Shown: positions 51,929-60,453, counted from the first letter of the stretch. The stretch is 64,000 nucleotides of DNA from Litorimonas haliclonae (GCF_965138505.1 NZ_CBCSCO010000002.1:372001-436000), one strand, 5' to 3'. Notes: a model not told the origin generated them from the sequence alone. Numbers and translations: made by a program.

Positions 51929-52012
51929 TGTGTTCCTGAAAGCTCAGGTCCTGACACCAAAACCTTTGGAGGTGTGGGGTCAAGTTTGTTCACACGAAGA
52001 GAAGCCCCGAAT

Positions 52013-53401
52013 ATGAGCGCACGACTAATAAAAATGTGGCAGGATTTGCAAGGTAGCTATTACTTCATTCCGGGCCTTATGGCCTTTGGGGCAATCTTTC
52101 TCGCATATGTGACAATTTCCTTGGACGAGATTTACGGACTTAAGGTTTCGGACGATTCAATATTTTTCCTATCGAATAAAGCTACTGGCGCTCGAACAAT
52201 TCTGGCCACAATTGCCGGATCCATGATTGGCGTGGCCGCCACCACCTTTTCTATTACAATGGTAGCTGTGACTAGCGCGGCAGGGCAATATGGCCCTCGA
52301 CTTATTGGTAATTTTATGCGCGACCGGGGCAATCAGGTAACGCTGGGCACATTTACCTCTACTTTTATTTATTGCCTGCTGATCCTGCGCGTCGCCCGAA
52401 CCGGAGACGGAACGGATGCGCAAGATGCCATCGCCGAATTCGTACCGAATATATCTCTTCTCGTCGCAATGGGGTTAACCCTTATGAGCGTAGGTGTGCT
52501 GATTTATTTCATTCACCATATCCCGGAAATACTTAACGTCGGAAATATTACTAGCCGGGTCGGCCGGCGCCTATCAAGAGATATAGAGAATCGTTACCCA
52601 AAGAACATCGGTCGTTCAAAACGTGACAGCGAAATCAATCTGAAAGATTATAAATTAAGTGATGCGCAAACTATTCGATCCAAATTTGAAGGGTTTGTTC
52701 AAACCCTGAACGAAAAGGCGCTTCTGGACCTTTGTGTGAAGCTGGATGTTGTTGCAAAAATTGAATACCGCCCCGGAGATTTCGTGACTAAAGGCGATAT
52801 ACTTGTCCGCATTTGGGGTGAGGATAGCTTGTCGGAAGAACAAGAGCTTAAGTTTTTAGACGGGTTTGCGACCGGAAATTCACGTTCGGCGCATCAGAAT
52901 ATCCTATTTCTAGCGGATGAACTGGTCGAGATTTTGGCGAGGGCATTGTCTCCGGGGGTCAACGATCCTTTTACCGCGATAAATTGTATTAACTGGTTTC
53001 ACAGTTCAATGAAAAGCTTTGCTGCCGGAGATATCCCAAGTCCATGTCGGTATGATGAAACGGGTAAATTACGGCTGATTGCTTATCCGGTTACATTTGA
53101 AAGTTTCGTACAAACAATCTGTAATCAATCCAGAGCTTATATTGCGACTGATAGAAATACGACAATTAAGATGATGACGATACTCACAGAAATGACGGCC
53201 ATTGTAGAAAGGGATGAACATAAAGCTTGTATCATGAAACAATTGGAGGACTTAAAATTTGCCGCCGAAGAGCTTTTACCGTCAGAGGTAGATAAGGCAG
53301 AGGTTCGTAAACATTACAATGTGTCTAAAAAAATGATAGCCGATCCGGCTTATTTTTTAGAGCAAGAGCACGGTCAGCATTGGGTTGCTGGGCGTGGATA
53401 A
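52013..53401 (+). CDS. DUF2254 membrane protein
   Basis: About 462 residues from the ATG at 52013; longer in-frame starts at 51974 and 51986 exist and the start is uncertain. Four hydrophobic segments in the N-terminal third (FIPGLMAFGAIFLAYV and others), with LATIAGSMIGVAATTFSITMVA typical of DUF2254. The C-terminal half is cytosolic with KGDILVRIWG and LSPGVNDPFTAINCINWF, the family signature. Unknown function; possible ion-channel or transporter. It follows the DUF2945 gene by 84 bp and may share its promoter. Confidence 0.9.
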   Translation: MSARLIKMWQDLQGSYYFIPGLMAFGAIFLAYVTISLDEIYGLKVSDDSIFFLSNKATGARTILATIAGSMIGVAATTFSITMVAVTSAAGQYGPRLIGNFMRDRGNQVTLGTFTSTFIYCLLILRVARTGDGTDAQDAIAEFVPNISLLVAMGLTLMSVGVLIYFIHHIPEILNVGNITSRVGRRLSRDIENRYPKNIGRSKRDSEINLKDYKLSDAQTIRSKFEGFVQTLNEKALLDLCVKLDVVAKIEYRPGDFVTKGDILVRIWGEDSLSEEQELKFLDGFATGNSRSAHQNILFLADELVEILARALSPGVNDPFTAINCINWFHSSMKSFAAGDIPSPCRYDETGKLRLIAYPVTFESFVQTICNQSRAYIATDRNTTIKMMTILTEMTAIVERDEHKACIMKQLEDLKFAAEELLPSEVDKAEVRKHYNVSKKMIADPAYFLEQEHGQHWVAGRG

Positions 53402-53603
53402 TTGCTCAGTCAAATTTACTAACCTTATAAAATAAAAGCGTTTTAAATATCATAGGTTAATGCGGTTTCATTCTATGAACATATAGCTTTGCTAGCTGCG
53501 TTTTATTGCGCGGCGGCCTTGGTGCGACTCGGTGTTAACGGCCTTCCCCGCCATCCGGTGTTCGCATCAAGGTTTTAAGCTTAGCTTCCGAACGCGCTTT
53601 AGT

Positions 53604-54026
53604 TTAACCAAATGCTATTCCAGAACCCGGCTCGGACCGTGAATTGGAAGACGGGGTGGCTTTATCTATCGTGCGACTAATAAGTTTCAGTAGCTTAGAA
53701 GGAACGTAAGGTTTACCGACTATAAGTCGTTCGGGCACATCATGTGTTTCAATGACACGGCTCATCTGGCCCGATAAGAAAATATAAGGAACGCCGATGC
53801 TCGCCAAGGCGTTAGCGATTGGAACGCTATTTTCACGTCCTAGGTTGTAGTCGAGGGTAGCAATATCCGGCCGGTGTTCTTCTATTAAAGATAAGCCAGA
53901 TTCGACGTCAGCGACGGGACCGATTACCGAGAACCCGGCGCCTATAAACGTATCTTCCAGATCCATTGCAATGAAGGGGTCATCTTCGACGATTAGTATC
54001 GATTTATGGGCAGTTTCATGTTTCAT
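53604..54026 (-). CDS. Single-domain response regulator (second receiver)
   Basis: 140 residues. Receiver with VEDDPFIAMDLED, phospho-Asp in IATLDYNLG near 57, FLSGQM and GKPYVPSKL. Its ATLDYNLGxENSVPIA stretch is closely similar to that of the receiver at 43916, so they are paralogues. C-terminal low-complexity tail of about 20 residues. An EcfG-type promoter precedes it. Likely general-stress phosphorelay component. Confidence 0.92.
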   Translation of the reverse strand: MKHETAHKSILIVEDDPFIAMDLEDTFIGAGFSVIGPVADVESGLSLIEEHRPDIATLDYNLGRENSVPIANALASIGVPYIFLSGQMSRVIETHDVPERLIVGKPYVPSKLLKLISRTIDKATPSSNSRSEPGSGIAFG

Positions 54027-54039
54027 AACTCACAAAATC

Positions 54040-54064
54040 TACGCCCGTTTTTTAGTTGTGTTCC
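54040..54064 (-). promoter_or_regulatory. EcfG-type promoter of the second receiver gene
   Basis: Minus strand: GGAAC (54064-54060), 16-base spacer, CGTA (54043-54040), 14 bp before the ATG. Confidence 0.82.
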
Positions 54065-54151
54065 AATGCATATGAGTCTGAGCCGTTAATTACCCAAACA
54101 AATCATAACGTTAATGTGATGTCTTCCACTCGTAAATCTAGTCGCATTTCA

Positions 54152-54176
54152 GGAACGCCTGAGGCGGAGCCGCGTA
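54152..54176 (+). promoter_or_regulatory. EcfG-type promoter of the glutamate dehydrogenase gene
   Basis: GGAAC (54152-54156), 16-base spacer, CGTA (54173-54176), 25 bp before the ATG. Confidence 0.82.
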
Positions 54177-54201
54177 GAATTTTGAGATATATTGAGGACT
54201 T

Positions 54202-55593
54202 ATGCCCAGAATAAAAAAGACTAAAATTGACGCCCCCCTGGAAGAGAACAAAGAGAAGGCCTATAATTGGTCTGAGGTCATGGACCGAATAGAATCTCGA
54301 AATAAAGGAGAAGACGAATTTCTCCAAGCCGTAAGAGAGATTGGGGAAACACTTACAGATGTGATCGAATGCGACAAACGCCTGCAAGACGCGCGCATCT
54401 TCGAACGGCTGACAGTTCCCGATAGGATAATAACTTTTCGGGTGTGCTGGGAGGATGACGACGGCAAAGTTCAAATTAATCAGGGTTGGCGTGTCCAAAA
54501 TTGCGGCGCAATTGGTCCTTATAAAGGCGGGCTTCGCTTTCACCCTTCTGTAAATATTTCAGTCCTTAAATTTTTAGCCTTTGAACAAACCTTTAAAAAC
54601 GCCCTGACGGGCCTGCCCATGGGCGGCGGCAAAGGGGGGGCAGATTTCGACCCGTCAGGGCGTTCAAATAAAGAGATTATGAGATTTTGTCAGGCATTTA
54701 TGGATGAGCTTCATCGCCATATTGGGCCGCGAACGGATGTCCCGGCCGGGGACATAAATGTTGGGTCACGTGAAATTGGTTACTTATATGGCAGATATCA
54801 AAGACTGACCAATAGCTTCTCCGGAACCTTAACGGGGAAAGGGTTATCTTATGGAGGTTCGCCTGTACGCGTCGAGGCTACGGGGTATGGATTGATCTAT
54901 TTTCTTTCAGATATGTTGGACGCGCATTTGGATAAAATAGGCGGTAAAACGATTCTGATTTCCGGGGCAGGGAATGTGGCTCTTCATGCGGCAGAAAAGG
55001 CCATTCAGTTGAATGCGAAAGTTCTTACCTTATCGGATAGTAAGGGCACACTCCATATATCTACCGGTTTCAGCGCGGATCAAATTGACTTCGTCAAAGA
55101 ATTAAAGTTGAGGTCAGGAACGAGTTTGGAAGCTTGCGTGGAAAAATTTGAAGGCGCTAAGTTTTCCGCTGGGAAAGCGCCTTGGCATATCAAAGCCGAC
55201 ATAGCTCTACCTTGCGCCACGCAAAATGAGCTTCACGAGGACCACGCCAAAAGTCTTAAGCAAAATGGGGTCATTGCGGTCGCCGAAGGAGCGAATATGC
55301 CTTGCACGGCCCAAGCCACCAAACTTATCAGAGAGAGCAAAATATTATATGCGCCGGGTAAGGCTTCCAATGCCGGCGGGGTTGCCTTGAGCGGATTGGA
55401 AATGAGCCAAAACGCGGCGTTTGGAAAAGGTGACTTCGAAGCGCTGGACGAAAAGCTCAAGCAGATAATGGGTAGAATACATGACGACTGTAAAACCCAT
55501 GGGAAAAATGGCAAACATATTGACTATGTAAAGGGAGCCAATCAGGCCGCCTTCAGTAAATTGGCTGACGCCTTGCTCGCTTTCGGAATTTGA
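54202..55593 (+). CDS. NADP-type glutamate dehydrogenase (Glu/Leu/Phe/Val family)
   Basis: 463 residues, usual for the hexameric NADP enzyme. Substrate Lys motifs GPYKGGLRFHPSVN and GLPMGGGKGGADFDP, and catalytic PAGDINVGSREIGYLYGRY. Rossmann ISGAGNVALHAAEKA near residue 255. It converts 2-oxoglutarate and ammonia to glutamate. ATG with GAGGA three bases upstream. Its EcfG-type promoter puts it in the stress regulon, perhaps linked to glutamate as an osmolyte or to redox balance. Confidence 0.94.
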   Translation: MPRIKKTKIDAPLEENKEKAYNWSEVMDRIESRNKGEDEFLQAVREIGETLTDVIECDKRLQDARIFERLTVPDRIITFRVCWEDDDGKVQINQGWRVQNCGAIGPYKGGLRFHPSVNISVLKFLAFEQTFKNALTGLPMGGGKGGADFDPSGRSNKEIMRFCQAFMDELHRHIGPRTDVPAGDINVGSREIGYLYGRYQRLTNSFSGTLTGKGLSYGGSPVRVEATGYGLIYFLSDMLDAHLDKIGGKTILISGAGNVALHAAEKAIQLNAKVLTLSDSKGTLHISTGFSADQIDFVKELKLRSGTSLEACVEKFEGAKFSAGKAPWHIKADIALPCATQNELHEDHAKSLKQNGVIAVAEGANMPCTAQATKLIRESKILYAPGKASNAGGVALSGLEMSQNAAFGKGDFEALDEKLKQIMGRIHDDCKTHGKNGKHIDYVKGANQAAFSKLADALLAFGI

Positions 55594-55626
55594 TTTGGGG
55601 CTATCTGTTAGTGCTTAGTCGTAAGC

Positions 55627-56148
55627 TTACGACAGCCTCTCCGTGCCAAGAACGTTTTTGTAAACTTCAGGGCTAAGCTCTTTGTCTTGATGATGTATGA
55701 CAGACACATCGCCCGTAGTTTCCGCAACCACAATTTGGATGCTCTCCAGGTTCCCGACATTTGCTTCCCTGAGCTTAGCCATCAGGTCACCCTCACTCAT
55801 TTTCGCTTTCCGAAGGTGATCATATTGGATGTCTTTGCCAATCATGATGAGGCGCGGCTTGTTATCCGCGAGTTTCGGGACCCAATCTAGTTTCACCCTC
55901 ATGGTAGCAAATCCGATCTGGCAGGCATATAAAATGGCCAGAACCACGACGCCTTGGACGAGTGAAACAGATTTGCCCATTACAATGGACGCAAAGATAG
56001 AGCCGATTGCGACTGTAATGGCAAAATCGAAACCGCTCATTTTGGAAAAGCTGCGAATGCCGGCGATGCGAGTAAATATCACTAGCGCCGCATAGGCTCC
56101 GATAATAGATAAAAAAATCAAGAGGGCATTACTTGGCGCCATGCCCAT
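55627..56148 (-). CDS. DUF421/YetF-type inner-membrane protein
   Basis: 173 residues: three transmembrane segments (about 6-26, 38-58 and 62-80), then a small cytosolic domain with KLDWVPKLADNKPRLIMIGKDIQYDHLRKAKMSEGDLMAKLREANV, the DUF421 (YetF C-terminal) signature. Function unknown. Lies 28 bp after the small gene at 56177, so they are likely co-transcribed. Part of the stress island. Confidence 0.9.
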   Translation of the reverse strand: MGMAPSNALLIFLSIIGAYAALVIFTRIAGIRSFSKMSGFDFAITVAIGSIFASIVMGKSVSLVQGVVVLAILYACQIGFATMRVKLDWVPKLADNKPRLIMIGKDIQYDHLRKAKMSEGDLMAKLREANVGNLESIQIVVAETTGDVSVIHHQDKELSPEVYKNVLGTERLS

Positions 56149-56176
56149 CCAGTCGGTAAATTTAGAGTAAGAGATC

Positions 56177-56305
56177 TTAGTTCACTTTATTTGTTGGATT
56201 GGAGGAAGATGTCGTCGAAGCAGATGTCTGCGCATCACGGGTTAACGCCTCCTTGACAATAATCGAGATGGCCGCAGCGGCTATCGTTCTTAATATAAAA
56301 CGCAT
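56177..56305 (-). CDS. Small hypothetical protein with a hydrophobic N-terminus
   Basis: 42 residues read from sequence: MRFILRTIAAAAISIIV, then a Ser/Thr-rich tail. ATG with AAGGAG seven bases upstream. An EcfG-type promoter candidate lies 47 bp upstream. Possibly a small membrane or secreted peptide; no family known. Confidence 0.6.
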   Translation of the reverse strand: MRFILRTIAAAAISIIVKEALTRDAQTSASTTSSSNPTNKVN

Positions 56306-56351
56306 GTGGATACTCCTTGGTAATTTGTTCTCTCAAATGGCTTGCTAAATA

Positions 56352-56376
56352 AGCGCCCGGAAGCCGGATTAGTTCC
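56352..56376 (-). promoter_or_regulatory. EcfG-type promoter candidate of the small gene and DUF421
   Basis: Minus strand: GGAAC (56376-56372), 16-base spacer, CGCT (56355-56352). One mismatch to CGTT. Confidence 0.55.
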
Positions 56377-56407
56377 GCTAAGCTAGCAATTATTGTAACT
56401 TTCCGAC

Positions 56408-57397
56408 TTAGGATTTCAGAAAGGCGAGACATTGCGATTCATATTTTCGCAGGCCGCGCTTGCTCACCCCTCGAAGAACCGCGATCCTCTCTGTTCTTTC
56501 TTCAAAACTTGCGGTCGCTAAATCGATAACTTTTGGGTGAATGTAACTGGTTCTGCAAATTGCAGGCGTATTATGAAGTTCTTTCGCGGCAGCCTCGCTC
56601 ATCTCTTTAATTTTAGGGTTTTCCACTTTGGCCGCTACTTCAAAGGCCGCGACAGTGCCGCGCCAAGTTCGAAAGGTTTTAGCTGAAAACTCTTCGCCGA
56701 TATATTGATTTACGTCTGAGCTATCCAGAACACATTTATCTCCGCCGGAGGAGATGTATTGAAACACTCTATGACCGGGTAGATTGTCGATTTTCTCCAA
56801 GGTTTTGTGAAGGAGTTTGTCGTTCATCCGAACATTTACTTTTTTGCCACCTTTCGCCTTGTAGTTAAACACGAGTTCCCCCTTCTCAAATTCCAAATGT
56901 TTGCGACGAAGGGTCGTTGCGCCGTAACTTCCGTTTTCATCAGCATAGGTCTGATTGCCAACTCGCATGGAGGTTTTATCGATGAGCCGGGCCAAGGCGG
57001 CGCTCGCGTATTTTTTAGAGGGCGCGCTTCCCTTGAGGTCGCGCCTGACCCTCCGGCGAAGAGAGGGGAGGTACTCTCCGAACTCTACAAGCTTATCAAA
57101 CTTCTGAGTGGCTCGGAACTCCGCCCAATGGTTATGATAGCGATATTGTTTCCGGCCTTTTTCGTCGCGGCCAGTGGCTTGCAGATGGCCAAACTCATCA
57201 ATGCAAATCCAAACATCCGTATAGGCAGGCGGCAATCCCAACGCATTTATACGTTGCAGAGCATCATCTTTCTGAAGCGCGTCGCCATTTGGAAGTTTGT
57301 AATAAAAGGTTTTGCCACGCTTATGACGGGAAATTCCAGGTTCGCTGTCTTCGCTATATCGCAGAAGTTTTGGCACGGGCAGCATTCGAATATCCAA
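56408..57397 (-). CDS. DNA topoisomerase IB (poxvirus-like)
   Basis: 329 residues. Catalytic set: Arg in SMRVGNQTYADENGSYGATTLR, Lys in NYKAKGGKK, Arg in KTFRTWRGT, and nucleophile Tyr in ICRTSYIHPKV (near residue 288). N-terminal domain with GRDEKGRKQYRYH. It relaxes supercoils through a 3'-phosphotyrosyl intermediate. TTG start, or ATG at 57385. Type IB enzymes are common in Alphaproteobacteria, often stress-controlled, and an EcfG-type promoter is present. Confidence 0.95.
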   Translation of the reverse strand: MDIRMLPVPKLLRYSEDSEPGISRHKRGKTFYYKLPNGDALQKDDALQRINALGLPPAYTDVWICIDEFGHLQATGRDEKGRKQYRYHNHWAEFRATQKFDKLVEFGEYLPSLRRRVRRDLKGSAPSKKYASAALARLIDKTSMRVGNQTYADENGSYGATTLRRKHLEFEKGELVFNYKAKGGKKVNVRMNDKLLHKTLEKIDNLPGHRVFQYISSGGDKCVLDSSDVNQYIGEEFSAKTFRTWRGTVAAFEVAAKVENPKIKEMSEAAAKELHNTPAICRTSYIHPKVIDLATASFEERTERIAVLRGVSKRGLRKYESQCLAFLKS

Positions 57398-57422
57398 AGT
57401 GAAAAGAGGCGTGGGTGACAGA

Positions 57423-57448
57423 TACGTTCTGCGTTGGCGAACCGTTCC
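57423..57448 (-). promoter_or_regulatory. EcfG-type promoter of the topoisomerase IB gene
   Basis: Minus strand: GGAAC (57448-57444), 17-base spacer, CGTA (57426-57423), 25 bp before the start. Confidence 0.82.
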
Positions 57449-57472
57449 TTTTTATATTGTTTTAAAAAACCG

Positions 57473-57497
57473 GGAACTATTTCGGGATGTCAAGGTT
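57473..57497 (+). promoter_or_regulatory. EcfG-type promoter candidate of the PLDc_N gene
   Basis: GGAAC (57473-57477), 16-base spacer, GGTT (57494-57497), one mismatch to CGTT, 49 bp before the ATG. Divergent from the topoisomerase promoter. Confidence 0.55.
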
Positions 57498-57546
57498 GTT
57501 AACATATACCGCGGCAATCGAGCCGCAGATATAATGGAGAACAAAT

Positions 57547-57717
57547 ATGCTCGAAGGATTACTAGGTCTAATTCACTTGGTTCTGATTATCTGGGCGGTC
57601 ATCAACATTCTTGGGTCTGGTGCATCTACATTGGCCAAGGTCCTATGGACATTGTTTGTCGTGATCTTCCCACTTGTCGGATTTATCGTCTGGTTCTTTG
57701 TCGGACCTAAAAACTAA
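57547..57717 (+). CDS. Small membrane protein, PLDc_N-like
   Basis: 56 residues read from sequence: two hydrophobic segments (LLGLIHLVLIIWAVINIL and LWTLFVVIFPLVGFIVWFFVG) and terminal GPKN. This matches the N-terminal transmembrane region of cardiolipin synthases (PLDc_N family) as a free protein. GGAGA upstream of the ATG. Followed 43 bp later by the acidic membrane protein. Confidence 0.8.
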   Translation: MLEGLLGLIHLVLIIWAVINILGSGASTLAKVLWTLFVVIFPLVGFIVWFFVGPKN

Positions 57718-57760
57718 CTAACAAAAACACCGCTAACCTAAAAAAAGAAAGAGAGAAATT

Positions 57761-58141
57761 ATGAGTAATGAATATAACCAAAAATCATCCGGTGGTAAAA
57801 TCGCTGGTATCGCAATTGGCGCAGTCGTCATCATCGGTGTGGCGGTCGCAGCTCTTTACTTGGTCGATGTAGATCAAACTGAAGAAGCGCGCCTACCCGA
57901 CGTTGATGTCGCCGTTGAAGACGGCAATATGCCTGAGTTCGACGCGGATGTCGCAGACGTCGATGTTGGCACTACAGAAACAGAAGTTGACGTTCCCACA
58001 GTTGATGTTGAATCCGAGACTGTTGAAGTCGAAGTGCCGACAGTTGAAACGGGAACCGAGGAAACTACCGTTGACCTCCCAACGATTGATGTCGATAAGC
58101 CGGACGAAGATAGTCCTGATGGCGACGAAGACCCTCGGTAA
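57761..58141 (+). CDS. Membrane-anchored acidic repeat protein
   Basis: 126 residues. One N-terminal transmembrane segment (IAGIAIGAVVIIGVAVAALYLV), then a very acidic, repetitive tail of short D/E-V-P-x-V-D-V units (VDVPTVDVE, VEVPTVETG, VDLPTIDVD). Net charge strongly negative. Probably anchored with the tail in the periplasm; it could bind cations or interact with the envelope. No known family. Ends with a strong terminator. Related acidic proteins occur near stress genes in other Alphaproteobacteria as far as I recall. Confidence 0.78.
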   Translation: MSNEYNQKSSGGKIAGIAIGAVVIIGVAVAALYLVDVDQTEEARLPDVDVAVEDGNMPEFDADVADVDVGTTETEVDVPTVDVESETVEVEVPTVETGTEETTVDLPTIDVDKPDEDSPDGDEDPR

Positions 58142-58167
58142 GTCGATAAAATTAGTAAAATAAAAAA

Positions 58168-58189
58168 CCGCCTTTGGGCGGTTTTTTTT
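58168..58189. terminator. Rho-independent terminator
   Basis: CCGCC-TTTG-GGCGG followed by a T-run (58182-58189), with an A-run on the other side, so it serves both the acidic protein gene and the leftward DUF4112 operon. Confidence 0.93.
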
Positions 58190-58215
58190 GTGGCTAACAG
58201 TGATGGCTGAACGGC

Positions 58216-58641
58216 TTAGATTGGGTTCTGAGGATCAGATGGAGACACATTTATTGGCTTCGACCGTTTTCTCTTGTCGTGAAACTCCCGCATCATCTTT
58301 GCGTTTCGATTATTTGCTTTCCAGCCCACGTCGAAAATGTCCCCGATGATAGGGATAAGACCGATGAGCCAGTCCAGAAATATATTAAACCCCATTCGAA
58401 ACATCTTTCGTTTGGGCGGATTTAGCCGGGCAGCCTGCATGAAGATATAACCCGAAACGCCCAAACTGGCGGTGTCGCCGACCCCGGGGATTAATCCGAC
58501 AATCGAGTCCAGACCTAAATTTATGCTCGTCCCGGGCAGTTTGAACTGACTATCCATCAACGCCGCCAAGCTTTCAATATGCTGAACAATTTTCTCTTGC
58601 TCATCCAATGCGGTATGATCCATTTCAGGATAGTTTGTCAT
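58216..58641 (-). CDS. DUF4112 protein
   Basis: 141 residues. The family signature LDSIVGLIPGVGDTASLG (near residue 45) and the second repeat LDWLIGLIPIIGDIFDVGWKAN are both present. Two hydrophobic segments suggest a membrane protein. Start overlaps the phosphoesterase 3' end by 17 bp. Unknown function. Confidence 0.9.
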   Translation of the reverse strand: MTNYPEMDHTALDEQEKIVQHIESLAALMDSQFKLPGTSINLGLDSIVGLIPGVGDTASLGVSGYIFMQAARLNPPKRKMFRMGFNIFLDWLIGLIPIIGDIFDVGWKANNRNAKMMREFHDKRKRSKPINVSPSDPQNPI

Positions 58642-59470
58642 GACCTAAATCTCTTTCTTTTTGCGGTTTGAGGGGACGACGACTATGCAAAGAGTCGATG
58701 CGCTTTGAAAATGTTTCAGTTGATAAAAACTTGCCCTCCGTAAATTCGACGGCGCTGACTTTAATCATTTTTTGATCCACGGAGATGTGGTTAAAACTCG
58801 CCGGTTTATTTCTTCGGCGTCGAGACAGCGTGCCGGCCCCAATAGACATAATTTCTGTCTCATTGGGTTGTCGCTCAATAGCAAAAGGCACGTGAACATG
58901 GCCCGTCAAAACGACATCGACATTGCGGTGGCTTAAATATTTTAGAGTTTCCGAGCCATTTTTCGTTAGCTTTTGTAGGGGCGAGAGCTCCGGATAGATC
59001 ATGGGGTGGTGCGCCATTATCATCTCGACACCGCCTTGGCTCAATTTTTTAATTTTGTCCGTTAATTCCGCCAAGTCTTTTAAATTTACGGCCCCTAGCG
59101 ACCAGTCAAATCCAAATTGCCAACCCCGCGCGGAATTATATGGCAAAATAGTCACATCCTCATTGGTGAAATGGGCAACGCTGAGGGGCTCAATCCATTT
59201 TTTATACTTTGCAAAAGGTCGCGTGAAACGCTCTATCAACCCATACATAGGGGTATCATGATTTCCGGGGGTTATGAGTTTGGGCCCGTTCAAAGTCTGT
59301 ATCCAGTCACGCGCCGCCTTAAATTCTTCGTCCGATCCGTTTTGGGTAATATCCCCGCAAATAACGATAATATCCGGTTCAAGCTTTTCGATAGTGGCCT
59401 TTACGCAGCTCATGGCTTCCTTGTCCTCGACCCCGAAATGAATATCTGCAAATTGAATAATAGACGTCAT
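58625..59470 (-). CDS. Metallophosphoesterase (calcineurin-like)
   Basis: 281 residues. Metal-ligand motifs in order: FADIHFG (D-x-H), VICGDITQNG, TPGNHDTP, MAHHPMI and LTGHVHVP. It hydrolyses phosphodiesters or phosphomonoesters, perhaps nucleotides or lipid head groups. Lies 13 bp after the diacylglycerol kinase-like gene, and ends inside the DUF4112 start. Confidence 0.94.
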   Translation of the reverse strand: MTSIIQFADIHFGVEDKEAMSCVKATIEKLEPDIIVICGDITQNGSDEEFKAARDWIQTLNGPKLITPGNHDTPMYGLIERFTRPFAKYKKWIEPLSVAHFTNEDVTILPYNSARGWQFGFDWSLGAVNLKDLAELTDKIKKLSQGGVEMIMAHHPMIYPELSPLQKLTKNGSETLKYLSHRNVDVVLTGHVHVPFAIERQPNETEIMSIGAGTLSRRRRNKPASFNHISVDQKMIKVSAVEFTEGKFLSTETFSKRIDSLHSRRPLKPQKERDLGHDKLS

Positions 59471-59483
59471 GTCGTCCTGAGGA

Positions 59484-60356
59484 TTAAGTTTTTGGGTTTG
59501 GAGCCATTACCTTCACGCCTCTTTTTTCCAGCGTAACGGTTAGGGGGCAGGATACGATCTCTGCCTCTCCGTCTAAAAGGGTTTCAAATCGGCCTTGCCC
59601 CTTAATTTCCAGCGAACGAATTCTTTTCGACTCTATATTTTCTGACTCGCGCCAGTCCATTAAGAGGCTTTGAGCGCCTACTTTCAACAACTCACCGACG
59701 CTCAGCGGCATGACAGAGGCCATATCGAGTTCCGGCGCCGCGTCTGCGTATTCAGACTGCGGAGGGAACGATAGCAGTATGGCATTAGCTTCTAAATCGG
59801 TGGGATCTCCGTCCACATGGTAAGAGAAAGTTTCTCCCTCTGTTACAGACTCGACAACTTTAGGAATGGCCGTCACGGCTTCGGAAATATGTCCGTCCCG
59901 TACGCTTTCGCGGATATTTGCCATACGCGTCGGCGCGCCAATGATTGCCCCGCAGTAAAACGGCGAGCCATTGAGTAACCCGGCCGTATGCCACCTTGGG
60001 TCAGTCTGATTTAAAGCTATGGTCAGCGCTTCTTCCCAATCGACCGTTTTGTAAAGTTCTCTGGGGAGAATATTCATTGTCCCGCCAGGAAGAGCGATTA
60101 AAGGCACATCAGAGTGTCTGGCGATTTCCGCCGCTGAACGACATGTCCCATCACCGCCAAAAACAATTATTAAATCTGGTTTGTATGTCTTGAGCGCTTG
60201 GAACTGTTTTTCAATCCCGTCACCTTTGGAAATAAATTTTTCAGGCGCGGCGTGCCCTTTATCCACGAGCTTTGCTGTGATCTCCTCCGAGACGTCGGAG
60301 GAGCTTCCGGAAGACAGATTGATAAGTAAAGCCGGTTTTTTAAATATTATTGGCAT
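59484..60356 (-). CDS. Diacylglycerol kinase catalytic-domain protein (YegS/lipid kinase-like)
   Basis: About 290 residues from the ATG at 60356, which has AAGGGG eight bases upstream; an earlier GTG at 60365 lacks spacing. ATP-binding VFGGDGTCRSAAE near residue 60 and PGGTMNILPREL near 90 are family hallmarks. It likely phosphorylates diacylglycerol or another lipid at the membrane. First gene of the operon with a phosphoesterase and DUF4112. An EcfG-type promoter lies 54 bp upstream. Confidence 0.92.
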   Translation of the reverse strand: MPIIFKKPALLINLSSGSSSDVSEEITAKLVDKGHAAPEKFISKGDGIEKQFQALKTYKPDLIIVFGGDGTCRSAAEIARHSDVPLIALPGGTMNILPRELYKTVDWEEALTIALNQTDPRWHTAGLLNGSPFYCGAIIGAPTRMANIRESVRDGHISEAVTAIPKVVESVTEGETFSYHVDGDPTDLEANAILLSFPPQSEYADAAPELDMASVMPLSVGELLKVGAQSLLMDWRESENIESKRIRSLEIKGQGRFETLLDGEAEIVSCPLTVTLEKRGVKVMAPNPKT

Positions 60357-60409
60357 GAGTGGCACCCCTTTAACTCATCCAATTTAGTGCATTTTCTGAG
60401 TATAGAGCT

Positions 60410-60434
60410 TACGTTCGAAAAGTGTAATTGTTCC
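60410..60434 (-). promoter_or_regulatory. EcfG-type promoter of the diacylglycerol kinase operon
   Basis: Minus strand: GGAAC (60434-60430), 16-base spacer, CGTA (60413-60410). It lies just after the endonuclease/phosphatase gene stop region. Confidence 0.82.
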
Positions 60435-60453
60435 AGTGAACGGCGCGAAATTG

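Noticed and set aside
53402..53603. Small gene or RNA in the 202-bp gap between DUF2254 and the receiver
   Set aside because: No frame with ribosome-binding site, and no clear hairpin with a T-run on either strand.
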